NCBI GenBank assembly: GCA_944548615.1
Contig: OX155961.1
Coordinates: 32,872,116 to 32,936,115 of the forward strand
Length of the DNA stretch: 64,000 nucleotides
Reading direction: 5' to 3'
Origin: Micropterix aruncella
Lineage: Eukaryota > Arthropoda > Insecta > Lepidoptera > Micropterigidae
The translations under genes were made by a program, and so were the position numbers. A model generated the notes under the pieces. The model made no database searches and was not told the origin of the DNA. It saw only the letters and a list, made by a program, of their open reading frames with translations. Every line of letters begins with the position of its first letter. The stretch's first letter is position 1. Below, piece after piece: positions 40,891 to 52,159 of the stretch.

Positions 40891-41047
40891 TAACAATAAC
40901 GTATTTACCATTGGAAAGATCTACTTATCTGGAATATTTCCTTGTACTACAAATTAACTCAATTATGATCCGTTTCGGAGTTCTGACGTTCGAAATCTTC
41001 TTAAATATGGCTAATTACACGGAAATCCCAATGCGCCAATTATTTAT

Positions 41048-41326
41048 CTAAAATATATTATTTTCAGTGAAGATCCATAATAGATAGTATGTACGGTCAC
41101 TGGGCACACCATGTTGGACAGCTGACTTTAGCATATTACATACGTCAGTAAACAGAGCGGCAATGAAATCATGAGACATATTACACAGGTCAAGCAACTT
41201 AACCCAGTATTTCCTCTCTGTATACTGTTGACGAACTCGATCATTCTTAGGAATACATACTTTGTACTCACACAGCGAATGTGCTATGTCGTTTTGATTA
41301 TTATGCGACGGTTTTAATTTAAACAT
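41048..41326 (-). CDS. Unrecognised 92-codon open frame
   Basis: An ATG-to-stop frame on the minus strand with protein-like composition (SLCEYKVCIPKNDRVRQQYT, then YWVKLLDLCNM). I cannot name a family. It lies in otherwise featureless DNA between a LINE tail and an S1 head fragment. It may be a decayed exon or transposon piece, or chance. Confidence 0.2.
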   Translation of the reverse strand: MFKLKPSHNNQNDIAHSLCEYKVCIPKNDRVRQQYTERKYWVKLLDLCNMSHDFIAALFTDVCNMLKSAVQHGVPSDRTYYLLWIFTENNIF

Positions 41327-41329
41327 TAA

Positions 41330-42096
41330 TTAAAAATACAATGCCTCCATGCATTAGGTGCCCTAGGATATCAGGTAATTAGACATATTTAATAGGGTGT
41401 AACAGAGAAACGGCTCATAATTGAGATCAGTCGTTTTAGTAATAAGTGTCCTATATAAAAAGATCTTTCCATTGGTATATGATTTATAAATATTGGAAAG
41501 TAGGCCCAAATGCCTATTCTCTTTTGCACTCTTCATCACCTATTAGCTAATAACTTTCCTTATTTGTAATATTGATATAGAATACATACAACCATAGTAT
41601 ACAACGCACAAGCCAAACTCTACACAAACACCTCCATTCTTGGGTCCCGGCAAATTTACTAATTATTCAGCTACAGCTTTACACGTAGAGCTTTCATTTC
41701 CGCGAAGGAATCTAATACATACATCAAATTAATACATCAAATCTTTAATACATCAAATTACGAGTATATATATTTACAGTGACCTGTTTGAAAGAGTAGT
41801 TATTAACGAAAGCTGCTGCTGTGTCTCGATAAAATTGTCGGGTGTGATTGTGCCATGCCACGATAGTGATGTGATTATTTGCAAACGGATAAATAGCATT
41901 GCTTGTACGACCAAACGTAGGCTATGACATGCTGACACTTTTTGCACTTTGATATTAAATAAAAAAAAAATGATGACAGACCTGATTTCTTCCAAAAACA
42001 CGGAGGTGCGAGAAGCAAATCGGGGAACCTGCCCCGGGAGCCAATTTAAGGGGGAGCAGAATTCATGTGTTTAAAAAAACATGTATCACAAAGTCT
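41330..42096. other. Intergenic
   Basis: No gene recognised. Confidence 0.5.
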
Positions 42097-42165
42097 TGGG
42101 AGCTAATGGGCCCCGTGTAGTTGGTCCACTATGACCTATGTGTTAGTGTGGGCCAAGCTTTCTTT
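42097..42165 (+). mobile_element. S1 head fragment
   Basis: GGGAGCTAATGGGCCCCGTG followed by GTTGGTCCACTATGACCTAT matches the first 60 or so bases of S1, then stops. Confidence 0.6.
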
Positions 42166-43079
42166 TTCTTTTATTCCATTTTCTTTTATTCAGGAAAATA
42201 GCAGTGTATAAGAGTAAGTAACCAAACAAGATAGATATACAAATTACACCAGAGACAATTTTCCACTAAATGATAACATCAAGATTATCTAAGTGATAAG
42301 AGAAAGAAAAAAACTACAAAAGAAAGAGGATAGCAAGGGAGGGACCAGGAAGGGAAGGAGGAACATAGTAAAAATAAATACAATATGTTGATGGGTGTCC
42401 ACGTATTTAACAAATTTACCAGTACAATATTTGAAGTTGAGACAGGTATTTTGGTATGAATAAGTACAAATGCAAACAGTAGATAATAAGTAATAAATTG
42501 CACGACCGAATAAACCCGAACGACCGAACGTCAAGCGACTGCCGGTATTTAAATGACAAATTAGGTGTGCGAATAATTAGAGTTGGATTTCTTTGCCAAA
42601 ACCTACTCTTTTAAACTTGTCACTATTCTTATTATTCGATTTCTTAACCCCTAAACTTGTGAAGTAAAAACTCGGCCGTACCTTTTGCATCCCGGAAGGG
42701 ACGTTACACATTCTACGGGTAGATTCTTTCTTGAAAAGGAAACCTCGAAGTGTAAATCTGTAGCAAGGTTAGATAAAATTTGCTAGGACCTAAGGTTGAA
42801 GGTATTTGTACAGTCTGGCGTGTGCCTTGTCTATAATGATTGTATGTATTATATATTAAAATTATTGATACATAAGGAAAGTTATTAGCAAAAAGGTCAT
42901 AATGCAAATTCATTTAAGATTTTTTATTCCCGGTCGCAAGAAATCCTACCCAGTAGTCAGTGGCAATTCCTCTAAGTATGCGAGGTATACGGCGCCAAAC
43001 CAACAATCGCAAGGATATAGACATATTTTTGTCCTAATTATATGGAACTAATAAAAACACGAAAATATACTATAAAATA
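42166..43079. other. Intergenic, possible LINE 3'UTR
   Basis: TTTATTCCATTTTCTTTTAT at about 42,172 could be a reversed LINE tail with a purine-rich 3'UTR (42,295-42,370), but no coding part follows. The rest has no gene. Confidence 0.3.
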
Positions 43080-43095
43080 TTGTTGTGTATTCGAT

Positions 43096-43800
43096 GGTGG
43101 TGACGGTTTTCTGTAGCTTGGGCCACAAGATCCATTTTGTTCTCGGATCGGCTCAACTCACGATTCAGCTCCTATTCAGAAGCCTCCTGAAGGCTACCCC
43201 GGGTAAGACTCCCGTGTCTCAAGCCTCAGAGCTCGTGGACCGGTTTCTCCCGGCGGGATTGCATCTCGGCGCCACTGGACGGTTTGTGCACCGGTCGGCG
43301 AAGCCAATCGGCTTTGCATTCTGACTAATTTCTGAAGGGGTCTGAAGACTATGGAAATATACTGTTTCCTAAGCAGCGGGGGTGGATGTTGACCTGTTGT
43401 CACGCCACTTTTGAAATGACCTTGGCCCACTCGATTCCGTGTCCGCAAAGAACGCCCAGGTCCGCGATAAATTCAAACTGAATTAGCGCTGTAGTACAAC
43501 AGGTAGAGGTCGTGTAAGCGACTTCGGGCCCGTAACAAGTCGGGAGGACGGAGGTATCCTGAAGGTTAATTCCAGACGGAGATATCCTGCCAAAACTGGT
43601 AGTCAGGGGGCGTACCTTTCCGCTGGGTACCTTTCCCGGTGCCTCGCCGTAAGGCGTTGGCCTCTGACGGGCAGGTGGCGGAGCTTGACGGTGGATTGTT
43701 TTGTCCTGTTTTCTGCGCTCACCTCACGGGAGACAGAACGTTACATTTCGTCAAAACTTCCTGAGGTGACGGGTTCGCCCGTTGTAGTTGACAACTCTAG
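43096..43800 (+). mobile_element. S1-d: S1 retroposon with 16-bp TSD
   Basis: A full-length-like plus-strand copy. It carries GTCTGAAGACT, TATACTGTTTCC, GACCTTGGCCCACTCG, GCCTCGCCGTAAGGCG, GGCAGGTGGCGGAGCTTGAC and the tail TTGTAGTTGACAACTCTAG. It is flanked by TTGTTGTGTATTCGAT (43,080-43,095) and TTGTTGTGTATTTGAT (43,801-43,816), a target-site duplication with one mismatch. No poly(A). Confidence 0.88.
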
Positions 43801-43819
43801 TTGTTGTGTATTTGATAGA

Positions 43820-44100
43820 TTGAATTAAATAGCGTTTGAATTCGGTGGGTTGGCGGCGCAAGCGAACGCACCCTTCGATTGGCTAGTTGGCGCTGGTTTG
43901 AGCGCCATCCCAGTTCTTGCAACTCGCCTCCTCCGCGCGCACCCTCCACAACTCTCCCCACACTGTTCTAGGCTCGTGAGTTGGCGCTGAGATGAGCGCA
44001 TTTGGAGCAAAACAGAAATCGGGTTTTTACTGCATATTCCTTAGATATTTGTTTACAATAGGTTTCGTTTATTGGATAGTGAATCACTTTGATTGTTTAA
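43820..44100 (+). promoter_or_regulatory. CpG-rich region upstream of a candidate exon
   Basis: GC-rich DNA (GGTTGGCGGCGCAAGCG; CTCCTCCGCGCGCACC) with an inverted CCAAT (GATTGGCT), passing into AT-rich sequence just before the ATG at 44,101. It looks like an insect 5' region, but no TATA or initiator is clear. Confidence 0.35.
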
Positions 44101-44233
44101 ATGGCTAACTTCAGTGCACAATCTACAATAGACGATCTTTTGGAGAAACCGTTCTCAACTAGGACATTTTCTGAAAAACTTTTAGTTGTTCAGAATGGTC
44201 GCCCTTGCCTAAGTTTGTCGAATTTAACGTCAG
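44101..44233 (+). CDS. Candidate first exon, TTF/hAT-type zinc-finger gene
   Basis: An ATG opens 44 codons and reaches CAG|GTATAT, a good 5' splice site; unspliced it hits TGA at 44,239. The peptide (STIDDLLEKPFSTRTFSEKL, then VVQNGRPCLSL) resembles the start of insect TTF-type zinc-finger/hAT-derived proteins (ZMYM1-like), which commonly read (I)D.LL..PF..L..EEK..(I)...GRP.P.L. In that family a Cys-rich TTF finger and an hAT dimerisation domain follow. I could not find the next exon downstream: the acceptor-like TTTCCTTAG at 44,607 gives no TTF motif. It may be a degenerate gene or transposon start. Confidence 0.35.
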
Positions 44234-44239
44234 GTATAT

Positions 44240-44815
44240 GATTGCATCAATTGTTGGCAGAGTTCAGGAAGAAGCTTTTTATGTAGAAATAAAATGTGCC
44301 ATACTCTATATTTGAAAATGTGACAGTATGTAAAAATAAGATATGTGGCAGAATGTGGTAATAACCTACTATTTTGGTAAAATAACGAACTGAAACTCAA
44401 AGTAAAACTATTAGTGTACTCAACTCAAAGAAATGTGATGTCAGTGTATGTGTGCCTCGTCGTGATATTATCTAAATCATTTGTAATAAAGTAGCTGGTT
44501 TGGAAACTGTTAAAAAAATAGATTTTTTGACTCAAAAAATACGTGTCAATTTCTTTTTGCCACAACTTTACACAATATACCTAATAAAAAAAATATATTT
44601 CCTTAGCCAGCGCCAACCCTATATTCAGCACCAGGAATCGCCACTGCCAGTATTTATTTGTTTCGTGTGTTCTAAAAGTTTTTATTTACCTTGAAATGTT
44701 TGCTAGTTTGTTTAGGTCAGATCTTGCAAGCTGACACTTTTTCATATCCTATGAAGTTAAAATATAACATATTGGTTCAGTTTTGATGACAATGCATTTT
44801 TATGGTGAGCATGAA
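44240..44815. other. Intergenic or intronic
   Basis: AT-rich, no convincing exon. Confidence 0.4.
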
Positions 44816-44819
44816 CTGA

Positions 44820-45310
44820 TTCTACACCCAGGATCGGCTTTCGACGAGGATACTCTTCCACGGTCAACAGCACAGACACACAATTTTGTATACGCATTCG
44901 ATTTTGATAGCCCGTTATAAGTTTCACCCTGACATGGCTGCTGCAGTCCGGGTTGCTACCCGACGAGGTGACTCCTCAACGGTCAACAGCACAGAAACGA
45001 AATTTTCTACGCATTCAATTATGGTAGACCTCCCTAAGTTTTAACGCGATAGGGATGCTGTACCTAGGATTGGCTTCCAATGAGGGGACTCCTCAACGGT
45101 CAACAGTACAGAAACGAAATTTTGTACACGAATTCAATTATTATAGCCCGTTCTAAGTTTCACCATAATAGGGCTGCTGCACCCAGGGTTGTCTGTCAAC
45201 GAGGGTGCTCCTCGACTGTCAACAGCAGACACACGAAATTCTTTATAGCATTCAATTATGATAGCCCGTTTTAAGTTCCACTATGACATGGCTGCTGCTG
45301 CACCCAGGGT
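44820..45310 (+). repeat. Minisatellite, about 118 bp x 4
   Basis: The landmark CGGTCAACAG starts at 44,861, 44,980, 45,097 and, as CTGTCAACAG, at 45,216 (periods 119, 117, 119). Each unit also has GACGAGG..ACTCCTC, ACGAAATT and ATAGCCCGTT..AAGTTT. Units are clearly diverged, so the array is not recent. Confidence 0.9.
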
Positions 45311-47110
45311 TAGCTCGGGACAGAGCATTTAAATAAAAGTTTGTTCTTAAAAATGTGTTTTTAATATAATTTTATTTTAAAATCATTCATCTCAATCGCT
45401 GGAGGGGAGCGGCATCAATATCAAGTGTTTGCCCGTCTCTAAAAATTGTAGATCCCGGGTTCCATGTATGTAGGTAATTTCACGACCTGTGGGTGGCTCG
45501 TTCCACCTATGCATAATCCTCCAGGCTCATCTTCGGCGAATGTTTACAATATTCTGCCGTAGCTGTAATGCCCGGTGAGTTTCGCTCCTGCTAGGCAGGA
45601 AATAATAATGTTGCCGGTGGCAGGCCTTATCTCCCCGAACAGGATGGCTAAACTTTACTCGCCTCTCGCAGAAAACCCGTACGGACGAACGCTTGTGAAG
45701 TTGCTCCGCTGTTTACTTGCGGTTATATTCAAATAATATCCGACACTATCAAACAACTGAAAGATAATTTTAAACGAGCTCCTGCATTGAAAGTTAATTT
45801 TTATATAAAAATTTCCTTGCATTGCCATAGCGGTGCATTTGTTGAAACGTGGGCGTGAGAGTTATGTATACCTATAATAGTGAAAAAGGCATTGGAAATA
45901 AAGAAATAATTGTTATTTTTTATTTATTTCTTAGTTTTTTATTTAAGAATTAATTACTATAAAACATTGATTAGCTTACAAAAATAACAGGAACCGAATG
46001 GCAAAACCTTTTGCTTATTTGTTTCTTTCACCCAACTGGAACTAGCCCGTTCTAGGGTGGAGAAGACTCTAATATTACAATCATGTTTACTTGATTACTC
46101 GAATGCTTACAAATGTAGAAGTTTTAGTAAAAAGCTGATAACACTATATTGCCCTAAAATGTGGTCTTCAAAATAAAAAAAATAATAATAGAAAAATATT
46201 AAAGATAATATAATAAATAAAATGCAATTCCATTATATAATCGGTAATAAATATAACATAAAATTCGATTAAATATTATTAATAAAGTTATATGTGAGAA
46301 AAGAAAGAAACAGTCATTAATATTTAATATATTTTAAGTAATATAGGATTTAATATAAAAATACCTAGTCAAAAAAGTACAATTCATTGTCAATGTCAAA
46401 TAATTTTTGGTAGTTAGTTCAATGTTAAAATATACTCAACATACATGTTTTTAAAAATATGTTAATAATTTGTGCACCTAACTTTTATTAAATTATTATT
46501 TCTAACATTATTTAACAAGGGAGGATATTTGATAACGGTACAGGTTGATATTTTTGCCATGTGCTTTGAGAATTAACCTCCTTGAACCTGCTCCTGGTGT
46601 TTCATTTGTTGCTGCCACGTCCTATGATGTTGTCAATATATGTCGCAATAACTTAGGTAATTATCACGCATTCCCATGGAAAAACTGACCGTTAATATTC
46701 GCTAAACCACTCACATAATACACAAAATAAAAGTAAGCAATCCGAGTGAGCGAGTGAAAAGTGAACGTTCAAAATGATAAGTTTTTATTAATTCTATTAT
46801 TGTTTATACACACAGTACAGTAAGCCATATTTAAACTTTTTTAATATAAAATACTAATTGAATCAGTCGTAAGGCAACTTTTAAACAAGACGCGAAATAT
46901 CTACGTACGCCAGACGCCCTGAGCTTTGAGTACTGGCGAAACTGATATAAACCGGTTTCTCTTCGTACGTACGAAGCCGCCAGTAGTCACGCACACACGT
47001 ATCCCAAGCGTGTAGTAGTGTACCTATCATAGCGCGGTTGTATGAAGCTTTGTCTCTGTTCCGTTTATTTACCATGTGCTAGAATCAAGCAGTCTACGTC
47101 TGACAGCCGT
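45311..47110. other. Intergenic
   Basis: A moderately GC-rich part (45,400-45,720) then AT-rich DNA. No gene is recognised. A 64-codon minus-strand frame at 46,881-47,075 lacks motifs. Confidence 0.45.
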
Positions 47111-47133
47111 GTAACTCTTGTTTCGCTTAGGAG

Positions 47134-48243
47134 GGAGCTAAGGGGACCTTGCTGAGTTGGCCACGAAGACCCATTCTGTTCAGGGTTGGTCACACTCATG
47201 GTTCAACACCCATCCGACGGCCTCCATGCATGAAGTGCGAGCCTGGGTAGGACTCTGGCCTTAGGGTTAGTTTCCCCTAGGAATTAAACTTCTGGCGCTC
47301 CTGGACGGTCTGCGCACCGTGCGGCATGAGCCAATTGATTGCGCACTCTGACTAACAGTTAGAGTTTCAAGGCGATAGGTGAGGGCAGCAAACCCCGCCC
47401 ACCGCCCGGGCAGTTATAACGACGAGGGTCGTCTTGTCTGCCCGGGATGTCGTGCTACGACAACCCTGCGCGTACCAGAAGGGTAGAACGCGTAGGGGGT
47501 GAAATAGGGTAAACCACCCCCCCCGTACCGCCCCGAGAACCCATTTATTTATAATAATAAAAGAATTTACAAAGAAAAAATTTACAAAATAATACTAAAT
47601 TTACCATACTCACAAAATAAAATAATAAAACAACAAATAACAAATTTAGGGCCGGTAAGCGGGGTAGAGGACGCTCCAGAAACGATGATGGTGGAGGCGC
47701 ACGGTCAGTGGGCAGGTCTCGGAGCAGCCACGGGGGGGAGGAATCCCTGGATCCTGCAAAGAACGAAACGCCCTTCGGGGCGACTCTGACTAACAGTCGG
47801 GGGAGTCTGGAAGCAGTACTGTTTCCTATAGAACGGGGGTGGTTGCGTACCTTACGGCGACTGCTCTTGAAACGACCATCAGCTACCCGATCCTGGGTGA
47901 ACAGCCGGGCAAAGGATGCCGTGGTCCGCGATAGATTCGGTACACACCGTTTCACCGCTTCGTAAGGGAGAGAACCGCGCAAGCGACCTCGAACTCGTAA
48001 CCAATCGAGAGAACTGGAGTAATCTGGTCGTAATTGGAAGTAAGGGCGTGAGTGTAAGCCCGCTGGGTAACACTCCTGGCTATCTCGGGGTTAAGGCGTT
48101 GGCCTCTTACGAATTTGTGGCGGAGCTTGACCGTGGACTGTTCTGTCCAAGTCTTCTGCGCTCACTCCAGGGAGATAGAACGACTAATCGTTAAAACTTC
48201 CTGAGGTGACGGATTCGCCCGTTGTAGTTGACAACTATAGTTA
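47134..48243 (+). mobile_element. S1-e: S1 retroposon split by a nested insertion
   Basis: The S1 head (GGAGCTAAGGGGACC..GTTGGCCACGAAGACCC) runs to 47,359 and resumes at 47,783 through the tail TTGTAGTTGACAACTATAG. The outer TSD is TTTCGCTTAGGAG (47,121-47,133) and TTTCGCTTGGGAG (48,244-48,256). This is the longest 5' part of S1 seen here. Confidence 0.88.
47360..47782 (-). mobile_element. 423-bp retroposon nested in S1-e
   Basis: Flanked by ACTCTGACTAACAGT at 47,345-47,359 and 47,783-47,797, an exact 15-bp target-site duplication. GC-rich ends hold hairpins (CCCGGGCAG..CTGCCCGGG; CGCCCCGAAGGGCG) around an AT-rich core (ATTTATTTATAATAATAA). Family and strand are uncertain; the minus strand has a long open frame across it that I regard as chance. 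Confidence 0.75.
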
Positions 48244-48256
48244 TTTCGCTTGGGAG

Positions 48257-48770
48257 TTCAAAGACTTTTCGTCGTAATTTCAAAGACATTTGCTCAGCAT
48301 TGGCTTATAATTCTAAAAAGGGATGATGAGCCCCAATTATCTTAAGTACCTAATCGTAATTAATATCTATATTTTGCCCAGGAAAACCTGTGTCATTTTT
48401 TTTGTATTTTATGATAAATAGCCTTGTACCTATAAATTAATAATAGCTGTGTATATCGTATGATAAAAATCCTTGTATAGTTCTATGTAAAAAAACGAAT
48501 ACGTGGCGGCAATCAGTAAACGGTGACGAGACGACGGCGGGCAGGAGAGTAAATCACCGAGCTGTCAAAATTAAGACCCCGCTTTGGAACCGCCATTGAC
48601 AAATCGAAAAATTTCAAGATTTAAAAGCGTTCCTTAATTTTGATTCAAAGGAATACCAACGAAATAACGAAATTTTTAGCACCAGCATAATTTAAGCCTG
48701 CGCGGCTGCGAGGAACGTAATACGAGCCATTAGTAAGTTTATATTTGAAACAGGTACACATTGCCTACTG
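48257..48770. other. Intergenic
   Basis: No gene recognised. Confidence 0.5.
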
Positions 48771-51680
48771 CTGTTTACTCTTTGCGGGCAGTCGCCGCAT
48801 TGGTGATCCTCTACTATTAATTAATTTGCTCGTTCAATTTAGCGTTCGTTTATTGCGCTTCGTTGGACATCTACATCCAATTGGGAGAGGCACGGCAGCT
48901 CCGTTGCCAATGTAATTGGTACAAATTGCTCGAGCGCCCACTGCTCTTTCTATATCAAATGTTTAAATTCCCAGGCAAGTCACGCGCGCATCACTGCCCC
49001 ATAACGGTGTTGAGAAAACTAAAGATTACTGTTTTAAGGCCTCGCTTTAATGAAATCCACCGCAAACGACAATACGATGGCGAATAAATTACTAACTCAA
49101 CCGTATATAAATTACTAAATTGGATATAAATAACCTTCAACTATTGTTTATATAGCGTATTAGAGAGCTCATTGTCGCACTGCGAGTTCAAACCATTTTA
49201 CTACAACACGCAATGTGTTGATAGTACTCGTAGTTCCTAAAATTGATTTCTATTTTCAATATGGCGACTTTCGTGGTAAAACAGTATGGCACCGGACAGT
49301 AGATAGCGCTATAAACGGCATAAATATAAATATAAACGGTATGAAACAAAAATATACTAACTAAATAATTTTAAAATCATTGCTCTTTTTATTTATTTTA
49401 TTAGATGTATCTTTCGATATTTTTAAAAAGGCTGATTACATCACACAAATAAGGCTGTCAATTTTTAATTCCGTGTCCAGATTAAAAATTACGGTAATCG
49501 ATCTCTTCACATTATGTCTATGATATAATCAGCTTATATAAAAATGCAATATTTGGCACTAATCATTGAATATTATTATTGTTATGATTGGTTAAATTAT
49601 GTGGTTTTATTATCAATCAGTCTTTTAGAAAAAAAACATATATTATCAGTGTTATTATAGATAGTAGATTAAAATTATTTAGTACTAACTAAATAATTTT
49701 AAAATCATTGCTCTTTTTATTTATTTTATTAGATCTATCTTTCGATATTTTTAAAAAGGCTGATTACATCACACAAATAATGCTGTCAATTTTTAATTCC
49801 GTATCCAGATTTAAAATTACGGTAATCGATCTCTTCACATTATTTCTATGATATAATCAGCTTATATAAAAATGCAATATTTGGCACTAATCATTGAATA
49901 TTATTATTGTTATGATTGGTTAAATTATGGGGTTTTATTATCAATCAGTCTTTTAGAAAAAAACATATATTATCAGTGTTATTATAGATAGTCAAATAAA
50001 TTGCTATTAGTTTGGACCTCAATACTATTAGCGCCACCAGTTATTTGCCGTTTCAGAAGGTATGTCAACTTGTGCTTACTATGACTTTAAGCGGACTAAT
50101 ACGATGTATAATCAATGATGGCAATTTTTACTTAAAAAATACATGTTACCTACTGCCGTTTACTCTTTGTAGGCGTTCTCTACTCTCTACTCAGTATCTA
50201 CTCTATACTCAGTAATTACTCTTTGCGGGAAGATTGGTGATTCTCTACTATAAATTCATTTGCTCGTTCAATTTAGCTTTCGTTTATTGCGCTTCGTTGG
50301 GCATCTACATTCGATTGGGAGAGGCACGGCAGCTCCGTTGCCAATGTAATTGGTACAAATTGCTCGAGAGCCCACTGCTCTACCTATATCTAAATTCCCA
50401 GGCAAGTCACGCGCGCACCATCCAGTTTAAACCGCCCCGCGACGGTGTTGAGAAAACGAAAGATTACTGTTTTAAGGCCTCGCTTTAATGAAATCCACCG
50501 CAGACGACATTACGATGGCGAATAAATTACCAATTCGACCGTATTCCCGGATATAAATTACTAAATTGGATATAAGATTCCACTATTGTTTATATAGCGT
50601 ATTAGACAGCTCATTGTCGTACTGCGAATTGGAAACCAGTATTTTACTATACAACACGCAATGTGTTGATAGTACTCGTAGTTCCTAAAGTTGATTGCTA
50701 TTTTCAATATGGCGACTTTCGTGGTAAAACAGTATGGCAGCGCACAGTAGACTGCGCTCTAAACAGCATAAATATAAACGGTATGAAACAAAAATATATT
50801 AACAAAATAATTTTAAAAATCATTGCTCTTTTCATTTAGTTTTTTTTAAAATTAGTTCTATCTTCCGATATTTTTATAAAGGCTGATTACATCACACAAA
50901 TAAGGCTGTCAATTTTTTTATTTCGTATACAGATTTTAAAAATACGGTAATTGATCTCTCCATATTATTTCTATGATTTAATCAGCTTATATATAAATGC
51001 AATATTTGGCACTAATCATTGAATATTATTATTCTTAAGATTAGTTAAATTATAGGGTTTTATTATTAATCAGTCTTTTTAAAAAAAACATTTATTATCA
51101 GTGTTATTATAGATAGTCAAATAAATTACTATTAGTTTGGCCATCAATACTATTAGCTCCACCTGTTTTTTGCCGTTTCAGAAGATGTGCCAAATTGTAC
51201 TTACTATGCCTTTTAGCAGACTAATACCATGCATAATCAATGTTTGCAATTTTTTCATGTTTGAAAAATACATGTTGTTTACTCTTTGTAGGCGTTCTCT
51301 ACTCTCTTTTCAGTATCTACGCTCTACTCAGTAATTAATCTTTGCAGGAAGATTGGTGATTCTCCACTATAAATTAATTTGGTAGTTCAATTTAGCGTTC
51401 GTTTATTGCGCTTCGTTGGACATCTACATCCAATTGGGAGAGGCACGGCAGCTCCGTTGCCAATGTAATTGGTACAAATTGCTCGAGCGCCCACTGCTCT
51501 ATCTATATCGAAGGTCTAAATTCCCAGGCAAGTCACGCGCGCACCATCTTAAACCGCCCCGCAACGGTGTTGAGAAAACGAAAGATTAGTGTTTTAAGGC
51601 TTCGCTTTAATGAAATCCACCGCAGACGATATTATTAAGATGGTGAATAAATTACCGACTCAACCGCATCTCTGGATATA
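48771..51680 (+). repeat. 1.1-kb tandem array, three units (last truncated)
   Basis: The landmark GTTTATTGCGCTTCGTTGG starts at 48,848, 50,282 and 51,401. The first interval (1,434) exceeds the second (1,119) because of an internal duplication of about 328 bp (ACTAACTAAATAATTTT at 49,356 and 49,684). Conserved words in each unit include GAGAGGCACGGCAGCTCCG, AATTGGTACAAATTGCTCGA and TTTAAGGC.TCGCTTTAATG. Short open frames repeat with the units but are riddled with differences, so coding is unlikely. Confidence 0.9.
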
Positions 51681-52058
51681 AAATTCTAAATTGGTTAAAC
51701 GTAATATTCGACTAAAAGTAAATACATTAAATATCGTTTTAGGAGCGTACCTGTTCCTGTTCTTCACACGCCCTTCTTTTTTAGTAATTCCTCTTAAATC
51801 AAGTTCATAATACTTTCGATTTTATAAATTGTGTTTATTAACAGCCCCTTTTGTCTTTAAAAACTTTTCCTTTCCGGGCAGACTCTTTTCCCTGAATGTC
51901 CCGTTTTATTAACTTTACCATTTTTATATAGGACTAGATGACCCGGTGAACTTCGTACCACCTAAATTTTATTTGATTGTAACTCTTCATAAGCGTTTAT
52001 TAATCCTAATGAACCTTCCAAATCTAATTCATTGAAAACTATAATACAAACTATAATA

Positions 52059-52101
52059 CTCAAACCATACATGATTCGGCCAGAATCATGTATGGTTTGA
52101 G
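52059..52101. repeat. 19-bp perfect hairpin within Helitron
   Basis: CTCAAACCATACATGATTC (52,059-52,077) and its exact reverse complement at 52,083-52,101, with loop GGCCA. Confidence 0.97.
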
Positions 52102-52159
52102 TTTCGTTTGGTGATGAAATGAAAGTCGTTTGCGATAGAAATAATTTGAATGTATTTAA

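Noticed and set aside
44500..44694. Second exon of the 44.1-kb candidate gene
   Set aside because: The acceptor-like TTTCCTTAG gives residues with no TTF pattern and soon a stop in the compatible phase.
47545..47982. 145-codon minus-strand frame
   Set aside because: It crosses the 3' boundary and TSD of the nested retroposon and continues into S1, so it cannot be a natural gene.
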